Source: CAZSDP01 sp964605665
GTDB taxonomy: Bacteria; Planctomycetota; UBA8108; UBA1146
NCBI GenBank assembly: GCA_964605665.1
Contig: CAZSDP010000007.1
Span: 84,447-148,446 of the forward strand
Length of the DNA stretch: 64,000 bases
Direction: 5' to 3'
Made by a program: the position numbers and the translations under genes. Every line of letters begins with the position of its first letter. The stretch's first letter is position 1. Shown here piece by piece: positions 8,193 to 16,575 of this stretch. Under the pieces are notes generated by a model, which saw nothing but the letters and a program-made list of their open reading frames with translations, did not search any database and was not told the origin of the DNA.

Positions 8193-9410
8193 CTAGCGAC
8201 CCTCGGCAGATTCCCCTCGGCAATTCTGCAGGTAGTCTGCGAGTAAGTGGAACTGGCGATGGAGATCTTGAGTCGTGTCGCCGTAAGGATCTTTGAAGAA
8301 GAGTGACAGGTGAGACTGGGGACCCCGCTCACTCCGACGGAGCGCCAAGTCTAGGCAGCGAACCAAGTCGAGAACGAGTGGAGCAGCGAGGATCGAATCA
8401 CATCCTTGCCAGGTAAACTGCAGCGACATCTTGACGCCGAGAAATCCCTCGAAATGGATGAAGTCCCAAGCTGTTTTGAAGTCATCGAGGCTGGGCACAT
8501 AATCGATGGTCACCTTCGAGTGCAGCGGGTAGCCCAAGTATTCATGGAGCAGATGATCTTTCGATCGGATCTTTGCATCGCGATTCTCGGCATTGGCGAG
8601 AATTGCTCCGTCGCGATCACCCAACATGTTGTAACCCTGCCAACTCAAAACCTTCAGATGGCGGTAGCGAAACATCGGCGCGAGTGCTGACTTCACCAGC
8701 GTTTCACCGGTCTTGCCATCGGAACCCATAAATGGGCAGTTCTGTTCCTCGAGTAACTGCGCAATCGATGGGCACAGCGCTCCCGGCGAAGGGGTGAAGT
8801 TCAGCAGAGCTGCACCGACTCGGGCGGCTGCGATCGAGTAGAGGCTGCTGGAGATCAGAGGAGCTCGATCGCCTTCGGCAAGGGCCTTCTCGAGCTCTTC
8901 CCGCTGCAACAATGCGGGGTGCTCTGCCGGAGTCGGCTCCGTGGAGGCGAGATTGACGACGACCAGACGCTGAAGCGCATTGCGTTCTTTGAACTCTTCG
9001 AGGTCGGTGACCAGGCGGTCTAACGCTGCACTTGGATCTGCCTCTTTACTCTCTTCCGAGACCTGAGGGAGCGATTCAATTGCCGAACCGCTCTGGTGCA
9101 AGACGCCGATTCTCTGGTTCGCTTCAACTTCCACCAGATCGGTTTCGATCGCCTGGATGAGCGAGAGAGGGATGGTGCCGTTCGCTTCGGCAATTTCGCA
9201 AGCTGCATCGCGAATTGTACCGTGTCGGATGTCGTGTCCACCAAAGACCAAATTTTCGAGGGGGACGAGATCAACACCGTCAAACAACTCGGTTGCAGTC
9301 AGCAGACCGGTGGTGGTGGTGAGGCCATGGCGAACTGCGAGAGCTCCGCAGACGAGAGTCGTCGCGACTCCACCACGAGAACCGACGATCCAGATTCCCG
9401 TGCGGCTCAT
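8193..9410 (-). CDS. ino1: Myo-inositol-1-phosphate synthase
   Basis: NAD-dependent isomerase converting glucose-6-phosphate to inositol-1-phosphate, the entry to inositol lipids or soluble inositol compounds. The N-terminal Rossmann segment is IWIVGSRGGVATTLVCGA. The family hallmark is GSDGKTGETLVKSALAPMF, followed by SWQGYNMLGDRDG and then KDHLLHEYLG...TIDYVPSLDDFKTAWDFIHFEGFLG. The length of 405 aa is close to bacterial and archaeal enzymes. GAGGAG lies seven bases before the ATG. It is downstream of rpsU on the same strand with a 253-base gap. No inositol-phosphate phosphatase or phosphatidylinositol synthase is nearby, so the end product cannot be read from context. Confidence 0.93.
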   Translation of the reverse strand: MSRTGIWIVGSRGGVATTLVCGALAVRHGLTTTTGLLTATELFDGVDLVPLENLVFGGHDIRHGTIRDAACEIAEANGTIPLSLIQAIETDLVEVEANQRIGVLHQSGSAIESLPQVSEESKEADPSAALDRLVTDLEEFKERNALQRLVVVNLASTEPTPAEHPALLQREELEKALAEGDRAPLISSSLYSIAAARVGAALLNFTPSPGALCPSIAQLLEEQNCPFMGSDGKTGETLVKSALAPMFRYRHLKVLSWQGYNMLGDRDGAILANAENRDAKIRSKDHLLHEYLGYPLHSKVTIDYVPSLDDFKTAWDFIHFEGFLGVKMSLQFTWQGCDSILAAPLVLDLVRCLDLALRRSERGPQSHLSLFFKDPYGDTTQDLHRQFHLLADYLQNCRGESAEGR

Positions 9411-9663
9411 CGTGACTCTCCTCGAGTTTGGTGGAAACGGCGCGGCTTTGCTCGACGCTCACTCATTGAAAGAACCTGCAGAAGTCCAACGTAACCCCTG
9501 CGGTAGGTGGCGCTGGCGGGGGGCCCAAACCCGTTTCTTCGATTCTGGGAACGATGGACCGCAAGCCGCTCGAGATGCGGGGAATAAGAAGGAAGTTAGC
9601 GGAATGCTGAAGACCCGGAGCAGAGGACGAAGAGAGAACAGCTCAGTCCGGGTCAAAATCTGA

Positions 9664-9888
9664 TCAGCGGCGACGCTTCCGACGCATGTCCTTGATCTGC
9701 TTCTTGCGGGCTTTCTTTCGAAGGAGTTTCTCCTGCTCTCGCGCCCGACGGCGTCGAGCCTCAGATGGCTTCTCGTAATAGTTGCGCTTCTTGATCTCCT
9801 TGAGGAGACCTTCCTTGGCAACAGTTCTCTTGAAGCGTTGGAGAAGCTTCTCGGGGCTCTCTCCATTTCGAATCGTCACGCGAATCAA
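9664..9888 (-). CDS. rpsU: 30S ribosomal protein S21
   Basis: Small basic protein of the 30S subunit. From the TTG at 9888 it is 74 aa: (M)IRVTIRNGESPEKLLQRFKRTV, then KRNYYEKPSEARRRRAREQEK and a Lys/Arg-rich tail, as in S21 (family start MPVIKVRENE-PFD-ALRRFKR). I prefer this TTG to an ATG 34 codons upstream because AAAGGA lies nine bases before it and the extra upstream residues are absent from the family. The C-terminal basic tail is typical of longer S21 proteins. Confidence 0.88.
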   Translation of the reverse strand: MIRVTIRNGESPEKLLQRFKRTVAKEGLLKEIKKRNYYEKPSEARRRRAREQEKLLRKKARKKQIKDMRRKRRR

Positions 9889-10349
9889 GTTTCGATGTCC
9901 TTTCCGGGCGGCCTTAGGAATCTCGAACAACGGCCCAATCTCGAGCAGCCCTGCGGCTCTTCGGTGAAGCAGTCGACCCACCGACTTCACATTCTTTAGA
10001 GCCTTGGCTTCCGTCTCCGACTTTGAGTTCTCAAGTGAGGCCCGCTCGTGCTCGGTGAGGGCTGAGGTCGGCCTTCAGCTTCGTTCCACCTCAGGCCAAG
10101 GTCACTCAAGGCCAAGGTCACTCAAGACCAAGGTCACTCGATCATTCAAGAGGGAGAACGGGCGAGTTTAAGAAATCGGTAGATTCTCGACAACCCTGGA
10201 GAGCGGAATCTTCTTCGAGGGGCTGGAATGAGACCAGAGAAACTGCTCGGGCCACTCGACCCGGGGAGTGGGAGCCGATATACCCAGATGAGCTCTCGAG
10301 GTGGCTGGGGGAAGGCTCTGTGGCGTCTAGGCGGGGTTAAGGGGCAAAA
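9889..10349. other. Divergent intergenic region, rpsU to lnt
   Basis: About 460 bases between the divergent rpsU and lnt genes, so promoters for both should lie here, but I see no close match to a sigma70 consensus. It contains the three-copy 16-base tandem repeat at 10092-10138. Otherwise nothing recognisable. Confidence 0.5.
10092..10138 (+). repeat. Tandem repeat, 16-base unit, three copies
   Basis: CCAAGGTCACT begins at 10096, 10112 and 10128, exactly 16 bases apart, with nearly identical linkers (CAAGG, CAAGA). Non-coding, between divergent rpsU and lnt. Confidence 0.85.
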
Positions 10350-11933
10350 TTGAGCGACGATCGGCGGAAGATCCCTCCTGAGCTATTGGCTTTCCTGGGC
10401 GGGGTTTGCGTGGTTTTCGGCTTTCCCCCCTTCCAATTTTTTCCACCTCTCCTCTTTCTCGGTCCGGCCCTCTTTTTCCTCTCGCTTCGAGGCCTCTCCT
10501 TTCGGCGCACACTGCTCGCTGCGACTTGTTTCGGCGCAATGGTGCAGCTCGGTGGCTTTTGGTGGCTCTCGGGGACCGTATCTCGCTTCTATCAGTTGTT
10601 TCTCGTCGATCAGGGGGGGACGGCTGCCAGCAATGCACAGTGGATCGGCGTCGGAGCGTTCTCCCTCTGGTGGCTCGCCTCCACCTCCATTTGGCTCGTT
10701 TGGGCGGCAGCCATCCACCAGGGACCTCGCTGGTTCGGTGGTTGGAACAGCGTCTCCTCGCGAGTCCTGTGGGCAGCAGCGACCTTTATGGTCATTGAGG
10801 CCTATGGACCGCGGATTTTCCCCTGGAGTTTAGGTGCCGGCTGCTCGGAGATTCCCTGGCTCGCTCAAGGGGCATGGTATGTCGGGGTGGAGGGACTGTC
10901 CGCTCTGGTGATCATCATCGCCGTGCTTTGTGCGGAGGGGTGGGAATCACGGCTTCGTCGTCGATCGATTTGGGGGGGAGCGGCCAGCATTCTGCTCCTG
11001 TGGACGGTTCTCGGGGGAATCCGACACGAGGGGAGTGTCGAGGGAGAGGGAGTCGCATTGCGCGTCGGTTACGTGCAGGCGGGGGTGTCACTCGAACGAA
11101 GGCATAGCCGCGATCGCCGAGTCCAACTCGCAGTTTTGGAAGAGATCGAGGAGAGAACCGTGGAGTTAGCGACACGGACATCTCCAGATGTCGTTGTCTG
11201 GTCAGAGGGGATGCTGCCGAGTCTTTGGAGTGATTCTGAATTGGCAAGTTGGCTGGGAGATCGCCAGATCGATACCCCTCTCATTATCGGCGGGCTGGGC
11301 AAGGAAGGTGGAGCAGCGGTCAACCGCGCCTTCCTGTACCTCGACCCAGCGACTGGGACTCTAGCGCATTACGACAAGCGTGCGTTGATTCCATTTGGCG
11401 AGACGATTCCGCTGAGAGGAGTTCTCCGCACTTTGGGAATTCCCCTCCCTGCCGCACAATTGGCGGCGGGAACTGAATCGGGGATCTTCAACTTTGAAGG
11501 AGTCCCCGTCGGTATATCGATCTGTTTCGAGGGGATTCTCCCCGGAGTAGCCGATGAATTGAGGGAGGGAGGCGCTCTCTTACACGTCAATTTGACGGAG
11601 GACCTCTGGTATGGGGATTCAAGTGCTCCTTATCAACACCTTGCTTTGACTCGAATGAGAGCCGTCGAGGCGGGGGTCCCTTTGGTTCGTGTGACCAACG
11701 GAGGAATATCAGCGGCCTGCGATGCGCGTGGTCGTTGGTTGGAGCAGATCGCGCTCGGGGAGCGGCAAGCCGGGGTCTTCGAGCTCTCGTTACCGACTCG
11801 GCTCGAAGAGCCTCCCTTCAGTCGCTGGTGCGTGTCGGTGGTTCCGATAATCGGCATACCACTGCTCCTGCTCGTCTCCAGAATTGGGTTAGGAAAGAGA
11901 TCTAGGGGATTTCGTCCGAATTCTGGCAGCTGA
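10350..11933 (+). CDS. lnt: Apolipoprotein N-acyltransferase
   Basis: Inner-membrane enzyme adding the third acyl chain to the N-terminal cysteine of lipoproteins. The N-terminal ~190 residues form several hydrophobic segments (LLAFLGGVCVVFGF, FFPPLLFLGPALFFLSL and others). Then comes a carbon-nitrogen hydrolase domain with the Glu-Lys-Cys triad: E286 in WSEGMLPS, K343 in YDKRALIPFGE and C392 in ISICFEGILP. A final membrane helix (VVPIIGIPLLLLVS) closes it, as in Lnt. The length of 527 aa is typical. The start is a TTG at 10350 with AAGGGG just before it. It supports a diderm envelope with triacylated lipoproteins. Confidence 0.94.
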   Translation: MSDDRRKIPPELLAFLGGVCVVFGFPPFQFFPPLLFLGPALFFLSLRGLSFRRTLLAATCFGAMVQLGGFWWLSGTVSRFYQLFLVDQGGTAASNAQWIGVGAFSLWWLASTSIWLVWAAAIHQGPRWFGGWNSVSSRVLWAAATFMVIEAYGPRIFPWSLGAGCSEIPWLAQGAWYVGVEGLSALVIIIAVLCAEGWESRLRRRSIWGGAASILLLWTVLGGIRHEGSVEGEGVALRVGYVQAGVSLERRHSRDRRVQLAVLEEIEERTVELATRTSPDVVVWSEGMLPSLWSDSELASWLGDRQIDTPLIIGGLGKEGGAAVNRAFLYLDPATGTLAHYDKRALIPFGETIPLRGVLRTLGIPLPAAQLAAGTESGIFNFEGVPVGISICFEGILPGVADELREGGALLHVNLTEDLWYGDSSAPYQHLALTRMRAVEAGVPLVRVTNGGISAACDARGRWLEQIALGERQAGVFELSLPTRLEEPPFSRWCVSVVPIIGIPLLLLVSRIGLGKRSRGFRPNSGS

Positions 11934-12095
11934 GCCGCTCAATTCACATCTCCCGATAATCATTCAAGATCTCTCACACGAGACTCCGATAAACTCCAGT
12001 GAGCCCAGGACTCTGTCGTTGCGCCATCCCCTTCACCGCGGATTTGGCTTCGTAGAGTCCATCTCGAGTTCGGGAGGGGGAACGGAGTCTCCCGA

Positions 12096-12776
12096 GTGCG
12101 TTGGTTACTGTTCATTGTTCTATCCGCAACTACCGTGATCGCAGGACTGCTCTTCCCTGCCGCTGCCTCTGAATCAAAAGGGGGTGAACATCGGCCCCTC
12201 GACCTCCCCTCAGGTGGACTCGGACTTGACCGAGACGAAGAGGACGCACCGGAATCGATCGTCTTCTTTGGCGGCATGTATGAGGGAGATGCCTTCTTCT
12301 TCCTGCTCGATAAGTCAGGATCGATGTTCGGGACCAAGATGGATCTGCTTCGCAGTGAAATGGCGAGTGCGTTCGATGAACTATCGCCCCAAGCTGAATT
12401 TGGATTGGTCGCGTTTTCCGGCGACTTCTTGGTGTTCGCTCCGATTCCGCTGAAAGCCACCAGGCAGAACCTGTTGGCGGCAAGGGCGTGGGTGAATGCG
12501 CTGGAGGCCTTTGGTGCGACTCAGATGTTGAGTGCTGCTCAAGAGCTGTTGACGATCGCTCACATCTCCAGCAAGGAGAGTCGGTCGGTGATTGTGGTGG
12601 GGGACGGACTCCCGAACGGGCCAGGTCCGGACGAGACGTTGAGTGGGATCCTCGCGACGAATCTGGACGGTCTTCCATTCAACACAATACTTTTCGGAGT
12701 CAGTGAGTCGGCGATTACGTTCATGCTGCAGCTCGCCTCGTTGACCGGTGGTACCTACCGCAATGCAACCCCCTGA
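12096..12776 (+). CDS. Secreted von Willebrand factor A domain protein
   Basis: 226 aa. A signal peptide (RWLLFIVLSATTVIAGLLFPAAAS) is followed by a short acidic linker and a VWA domain. The MIDAS metal site is readable: D72-K-S74-G-S76 in LLDKSGSMFG, a threonine in FGATQML and an aspartate in VVGDGLPNGP. Strand order (FGLVAFSGDF, SVIVVGDG, FNTILFGV) fits the fold. Domains like this bind protein ligands through a divalent metal; the partner is not visible. The GTG start at 12096 is preceded by GGAG eight bases away. No MoxR ATPase or other usual VWA partner is adjacent. Confidence 0.82.
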   Translation: MRWLLFIVLSATTVIAGLLFPAAASESKGGEHRPLDLPSGGLGLDRDEEDAPESIVFFGGMYEGDAFFFLLDKSGSMFGTKMDLLRSEMASAFDELSPQAEFGLVAFSGDFLVFAPIPLKATRQNLLAARAWVNALEAFGATQMLSAAQELLTIAHISSKESRSVIVVGDGLPNGPGPDETLSGILATNLDGLPFNTILFGVSESAITFMLQLASLTGGTYRNATP

Positions 12777-13155
12777 TGGTTTGAAGGTTAGCGTAGAGAG
12801 CGGGCTTCAAATGTCTCCGGTGAGTACTGGGGTTTGCAGCGATCTGCTGCGCCCCAATTCGATGCTCTCGGTCCGTGCAGTAGGCAGCGATCGAACAGGG
12901 ATGCGCGGCTGGAAACGTGTCTCTCGCTGATCTCTGTTCTCTTCGTCACGCTTGTCGAGTTTGTTCGGGGGAGCCCTCCCCTTGACAAGCAGAAATAGTG
13001 CCGTATTATTGGTTTCTGCTTAGTCGTTTTCTCGAAAGAGTTTACGTTAGGCCAGGCGTCAGTTTCAGTGAAGAGGACGTCGAGGCTCACGGCTTCAGTG
13101 ACAACCCTCTCCGCGATTCCCCCATGATTCCGATATTCGGATTGAAGGGCCCCTT
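12777..13155. other. Intergenic region carrying the rpoN promoter
   Basis: About 200 bases of unassigned sequence follow the VWA gene, then the promoter and dyad at 12982-13020, then a ~140-base leader for rpoN with no recognised riboswitch or open frame of note. Confidence 0.6.
12982..13020 (+). promoter_or_regulatory. Sigma70-type promoter with overlapping dyad, upstream of rpoN
   Basis: Perfect -35 TTGACA (12982-12987), a 16-base spacer and -10 TATTAT (13004-13009). A perfect dyad AGCAGAAA (12988-12995) / TTTCTGCT (13013-13020) starts immediately after the -35 and ends past the -10, where a repressor would block RNA polymerase. The promoter points at rpoN, about 140 bases downstream. Confidence 0.75.
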
Positions 13156-14655
13156 TTGCGTCTCGATGTCGGCCTCTTCCAGGCTCAGGTTCAGAAACAG
13201 ATCCTTTCTCCCCAGATGATCCAGTCGATGGAGATTCTGGTGCTGAATGCTCAGCAATTGGAAGAGCGGATCGACCAGGCCCTCGAAGAGAACATCGCAT
13301 TGGAAGTTGACGCAGGCGAGGCCGCCGAAGGGGATGGCAATTCGGATGTCCTGAACACGGCTCCTTCCGAGACGGAAACCTCTCTCGATTCCGCCGCCGG
13401 GGAACGAGAGATCGATCTTCTCGAAGATCGCTATGAGCACCTTGCCGAATTTCAGTCGGAGGACTTTTACACCTCACGGGTGCCGAGTTCTCCCCTCGTG
13501 GAGGGTGATGAAGACGACCGATATGAGGCGCTTCAAAACACTGAAGGGCGCCCTGAAACTCTCGCGGAACACTTGTTGGAACAATTGAGGCTGCGCAGTG
13601 GCCCGACGGAGCGTCAGCGGCTCCTCGCTTCTGAGATCATCTACAGTTTGGATCAGAGGGGGTACCTCCTCTATCCGATCAGCGAGATGCTCCAGTCTCT
13701 CAATCGAGAGGGAGAAGAGGTCCATCCTCTGGCGCCGGTCAGTGATGAGGAGCTTGAGGCCGCTTATCAAATCGTGCGCGAACTCGATCCTTCTGGCATC
13801 GGCGCCAGCGATTTGTCCGATTGCTTGGAGTTACAGCTGCAACGCGATCCTGGCGAAAATCCGCTCGAAATCGCCCTGGTCCGCGATCACCTCGAGGAGA
13901 TCGCCAAGAACAAGCTTCCCCAGATCGCGAAGGCAGTGGGCGCCTCGTTGGACGAGGTGAAGGATTCGATCGAACTGATCCGTACCTTGAATCCAAATCC
14001 GGGCGCAGGATTTTCTTGGGAGTCGACCCAGGTTGTGCGGCCAGACGTCCTCATCGATGACGACGAAGGTGTTCTCAAGGTGACAGTCACCAGTGGTTAC
14101 CTCCCCAAGTTACGCATCTCCACGCACTATCGAGAGCTGCTCCAGCAAGCGAGAAAAGACCCTTCTCTTCGCGATTATCTGCGGAAGAAGATTGAGAATG
14201 CAGAGTGGCTGTTGTCCGCAATCCATCAGCGAAAGTCGACCCTCCAACGAGTGGCGGAAGAGTTGGTTGAGTATCAAGCAGCGTTCTTCAGAGAGGGAGA
14301 CCGAGCGCTACGTCCTCTCAAGATGCAGGACATCGCCGACAAGATCGGGGTCAACGTCTCGACGGTGAGCAGGGCGATCTCGGGGAAGTACTTTCAGGCG
14401 CCAGGGATGGTCCGAGAGCTGAAGTCTCTCTTCACCGGAGGGACGGTGCGAGATGATGGCTCTTCCGAGTCGAAGGGGAGCGTCATTCTTCGCATCAAGG
14501 ACTTGATCGCCGAGGAGAATTCCAAGAAGCCACTCTCTGACTCAAAGATCGTCGGCCTCCTCGCCGAATCCGGCATCCATATCTCCCGGCGAACGGTGAC
14601 AAAATATCGGGAAGCGGAGGGCATCCCCTCCTCCCGGGAGAGACGCCAATACTGA
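13156..14655 (+). CDS. rpoN: RNA polymerase sigma-54 factor
   Basis: Directs RNA polymerase to -24/-12 promoters and needs AAA+ activators to open DNA. Region I is the Gln/Leu-rich N-terminus (LFQAQVQKQILSPQMIQSMEILVLN). An acidic region II follows (GEAAEGDGNSD...DEDDR). The core-binding and DNA-binding parts include PSGIGASDL, VNVSTVSRAISGKYFQ (helix-turn-helix) and the RpoN box RRTVTKYRE at about residues 478-486. The length of 499 aa is normal. The start is the TTG at 13156, with GAAGGG upstream and the expected region I immediately after. No bacterial enhancer-binding protein is in the window; a possible target promoter is at 7057-7071. Confidence 0.95.
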   Translation: MRLDVGLFQAQVQKQILSPQMIQSMEILVLNAQQLEERIDQALEENIALEVDAGEAAEGDGNSDVLNTAPSETETSLDSAAGEREIDLLEDRYEHLAEFQSEDFYTSRVPSSPLVEGDEDDRYEALQNTEGRPETLAEHLLEQLRLRSGPTERQRLLASEIIYSLDQRGYLLYPISEMLQSLNREGEEVHPLAPVSDEELEAAYQIVRELDPSGIGASDLSDCLELQLQRDPGENPLEIALVRDHLEEIAKNKLPQIAKAVGASLDEVKDSIELIRTLNPNPGAGFSWESTQVVRPDVLIDDDEGVLKVTVTSGYLPKLRISTHYRELLQQARKDPSLRDYLRKKIENAEWLLSAIHQRKSTLQRVAEELVEYQAAFFREGDRALRPLKMQDIADKIGVNVSTVSRAISGKYFQAPGMVRELKSLFTGGTVRDDGSSESKGSVILRIKDLIAEENSKKPLSDSKIVGLLAESGIHISRRTVTKYREAEGIPSSRERRQY

Positions 14656-14854
14656 TTTTCGCCACTTCTGCCGCTCTGATCACTGTTCTGAGCTATTCTA
14701 AACCCCTCCGCTCCATTTGAAACGCTCTCTCACTCTGTGCGTCTCGTCCCTGGACAATTTGTAACTCTGAGGGAGAACTCGGCTGGGGATGACAATCTGA
14801 TGGCGTCGATGGTAGAGGAAGGTTTCCCCCCGTTCGTTTGCAGGAGGAGCCAGA

Positions 14855-15784
14855 ATGCTCGAGGTCGTCGATCTCCAGCGGAGCTTTGGGCGTCACCAGG
14901 TCTTACGTGATGTCTCCTTTGAAGTTCCGAAGGGACAGATTGCAGGATTTCTCGGCCCGAATGGGGCGGGAAAGACGACGACGATGCGGGTATTGACCAC
15001 TTACCTTCCTCCGAGCGCCGGCTCGGGGCGCGTCGAGGTGGGGGGATTCGACGTTCGCTCCCATCCTCGAGAGGTGTGCCGGCAGGTTGGCTATCTTCCG
15101 GAGTCGATGCCGATCTATCCCGAGTTGACAGTCTTGGAATACCTTTCCCACCGTGCCCGATTGAAGGGGATTCGTGGCCGGCAGAGTCGACATCGAGTCC
15201 GGTCGGTCGTTGAAACTTGTGGACTCCGATCCGTCGAACGCACTCCATTGGGGATTTTGTCGAAGGGGTATCGGCAGCGCGCCGGATTGGCGGACGCTCT
15301 CCTTTCCGAACCTTCCGTGCTGATCCTCGATGAACCCACCAGCGGTCTCGACCCCCGTCAGCTCGGTGAGGTGAGGCAGTTGATCGGGCAGCTGCGAGAG
15401 TCTGCGACCGTTCTTCTCTCCAGCCACATTCTCGGCGAGATCGAACAGGTGTGCGACCTGGTCGTGGTGATGGCGGGAGGATTGGTCAAAGCGAGTGAGA
15501 CGCGAGAGGGGTGGACTGAGCGATTGTTGCGGGCCGGTCGCCTTGATCTCAAGTTGACCCGCTCTTCTCCAGACACTGCCCAACAACTTCGGAAAGTTCC
15601 GGGGGTCAAGGGAGTGGAGAAGGTAGGGGATACCTTTCGGATTCAGGCCGATCGAGATGTCAGGGAGAACCTTTTTCATCTGGCGGTGGCTCGCGATTGG
15701 GTGATTCTCGAATTGTCCTCAGTTCCAGCGACATTTGAGAACTTGTTTCTCGAGTGGGTGGGTGAGGAGGGAGACTCCTCATGA
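14855..15784 (+). CDS. ABC transporter ATP-binding protein, GldA-like
   Basis: ATPase subunit of an ABC-2-type exporter. Walker A GPNGAGKTTTMR, Q-loop region VGYLPESMPIYPELTV, signature LSKGYRQRAGLADALL (a variant of LSGGQ), Walker B VLILDEPTSGLDP and the switch histidine in SSHILGEIE are all present. A C-terminal extension of about 90 residues follows, as in GldA/NatA/CcmA-type subunits. It overlaps the permease gene by four bases (ATGA). With the two genes after it, the arrangement matches the gldA-gldF-gldG type of operon. Outside gliding Bacteroidota such operons are common and their substrate is not known. Confidence 0.9.
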   Translation: MLEVVDLQRSFGRHQVLRDVSFEVPKGQIAGFLGPNGAGKTTTMRVLTTYLPPSAGSGRVEVGGFDVRSHPREVCRQVGYLPESMPIYPELTVLEYLSHRARLKGIRGRQSRHRVRSVVETCGLRSVERTPLGILSKGYRQRAGLADALLSEPSVLILDEPTSGLDPRQLGEVRQLIGQLRESATVLLSSHILGEIEQVCDLVVVMAGGLVKASETREGWTERLLRAGRLDLKLTRSSPDTAQQLRKVPGVKGVEKVGDTFRIQADRDVRENLFHLAVARDWVILELSSVPATFENLFLEWVGEEGDSS

Positions 15785-16575
15785 ACTCCGAGACTTCTAC
15801 TGTGCAACCGACCAACGCTCTTCCAGGCGCGATCTCCTCGATCAATGCAGCGCTGACCGTGGCCCATCGAGAGCTTCTGTCGCTTTTTATCTCTCCGATG
15901 GCATACGTCATTCTCTTTGTGTTTCTTTTGGTGAACGGTGCCACCTATCGCTTCTACATCATCGCACTTCAGGGCGAGATGGAGCCGGTCTTGGCCAGCC
16001 AATTTGGTGGAATTCCATTTTGGTTCCTGTGGTTGCTCGTTCCCGCCTTGGTCACGATGCGTTCCTTCGCTGAGGAGCGCAGAACTGGCACTTTCGAATT
16101 GCTTGTGACGAGTGGGGTTTCTGATTTCTCTGTGGTCTTGGGGAAGTTCTTGGCTGCTTGGCTCTTCGTTTCATTTCTTTGGGCTGCGGTTTTGATCCTG
16201 ATCTTGGTCTCCTCCTTCTATGGCAACCTTGATTGGGGAATCGTGGGGTCGCTCTACTTCGGTCTGGCGGTGAGTTCGCTCCTGCTGACCGCGATGGGAG
16301 TGCTCGCATCCTCTTTCACCCAAAATCAGTTGATAGCGGCGATCTTGGCAGTGTCCGCAAATCTGGGACTGTTCTTCTTTCACTATCTGCGGGTTTTGAT
16401 TCCACCTGGCTCCATCGAACATCGCTTCTTTGAATACGTGAGTCCGCTTTATCACTTCGGAAGTGATTTCTCCCGGGGAGTCATCGATCTACGCACCTCG
16501 ATTCTCTACGTCACGTTGTCAGGAGCACTGCTCTTCGGAGCGGTGAAGGTCTTGGAACGGAGACGATGGACATGA
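15781..16575 (+). CDS. ABC-2 type permease, GldF-like
   Basis: Integral membrane subunit of the exporter, 264 aa. About six membrane segments can be read: MAYVILFVFLLVNG, FWFLWLLVPALVTMR, FLAAWLFVSFLWAAVLILILV, LYFGLAVSSLLLTAMGVLAS, ILAVSANLGLFFFHYLR and TLSGALLFGAVKV. RSFAEERRTGTFELLVTS is the cytoplasmic coupling motif of the family (EERRTGTLELLL). It starts on ATGA at the ATPase stop and its end overlaps the next gene by ten bases. Confidence 0.88.
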   Translation: MNSETSTVQPTNALPGAISSINAALTVAHRELLSLFISPMAYVILFVFLLVNGATYRFYIIALQGEMEPVLASQFGGIPFWFLWLLVPALVTMRSFAEERRTGTFELLVTSGVSDFSVVLGKFLAAWLFVSFLWAAVLILILVSSFYGNLDWGIVGSLYFGLAVSSLLLTAMGVLASSFTQNQLIAAILAVSANLGLFFFHYLRVLIPPGSIEHRFFEYVSPLYHFGSDFSRGVIDLRTSILYVTLSGALLFGAVKVLERRRWT

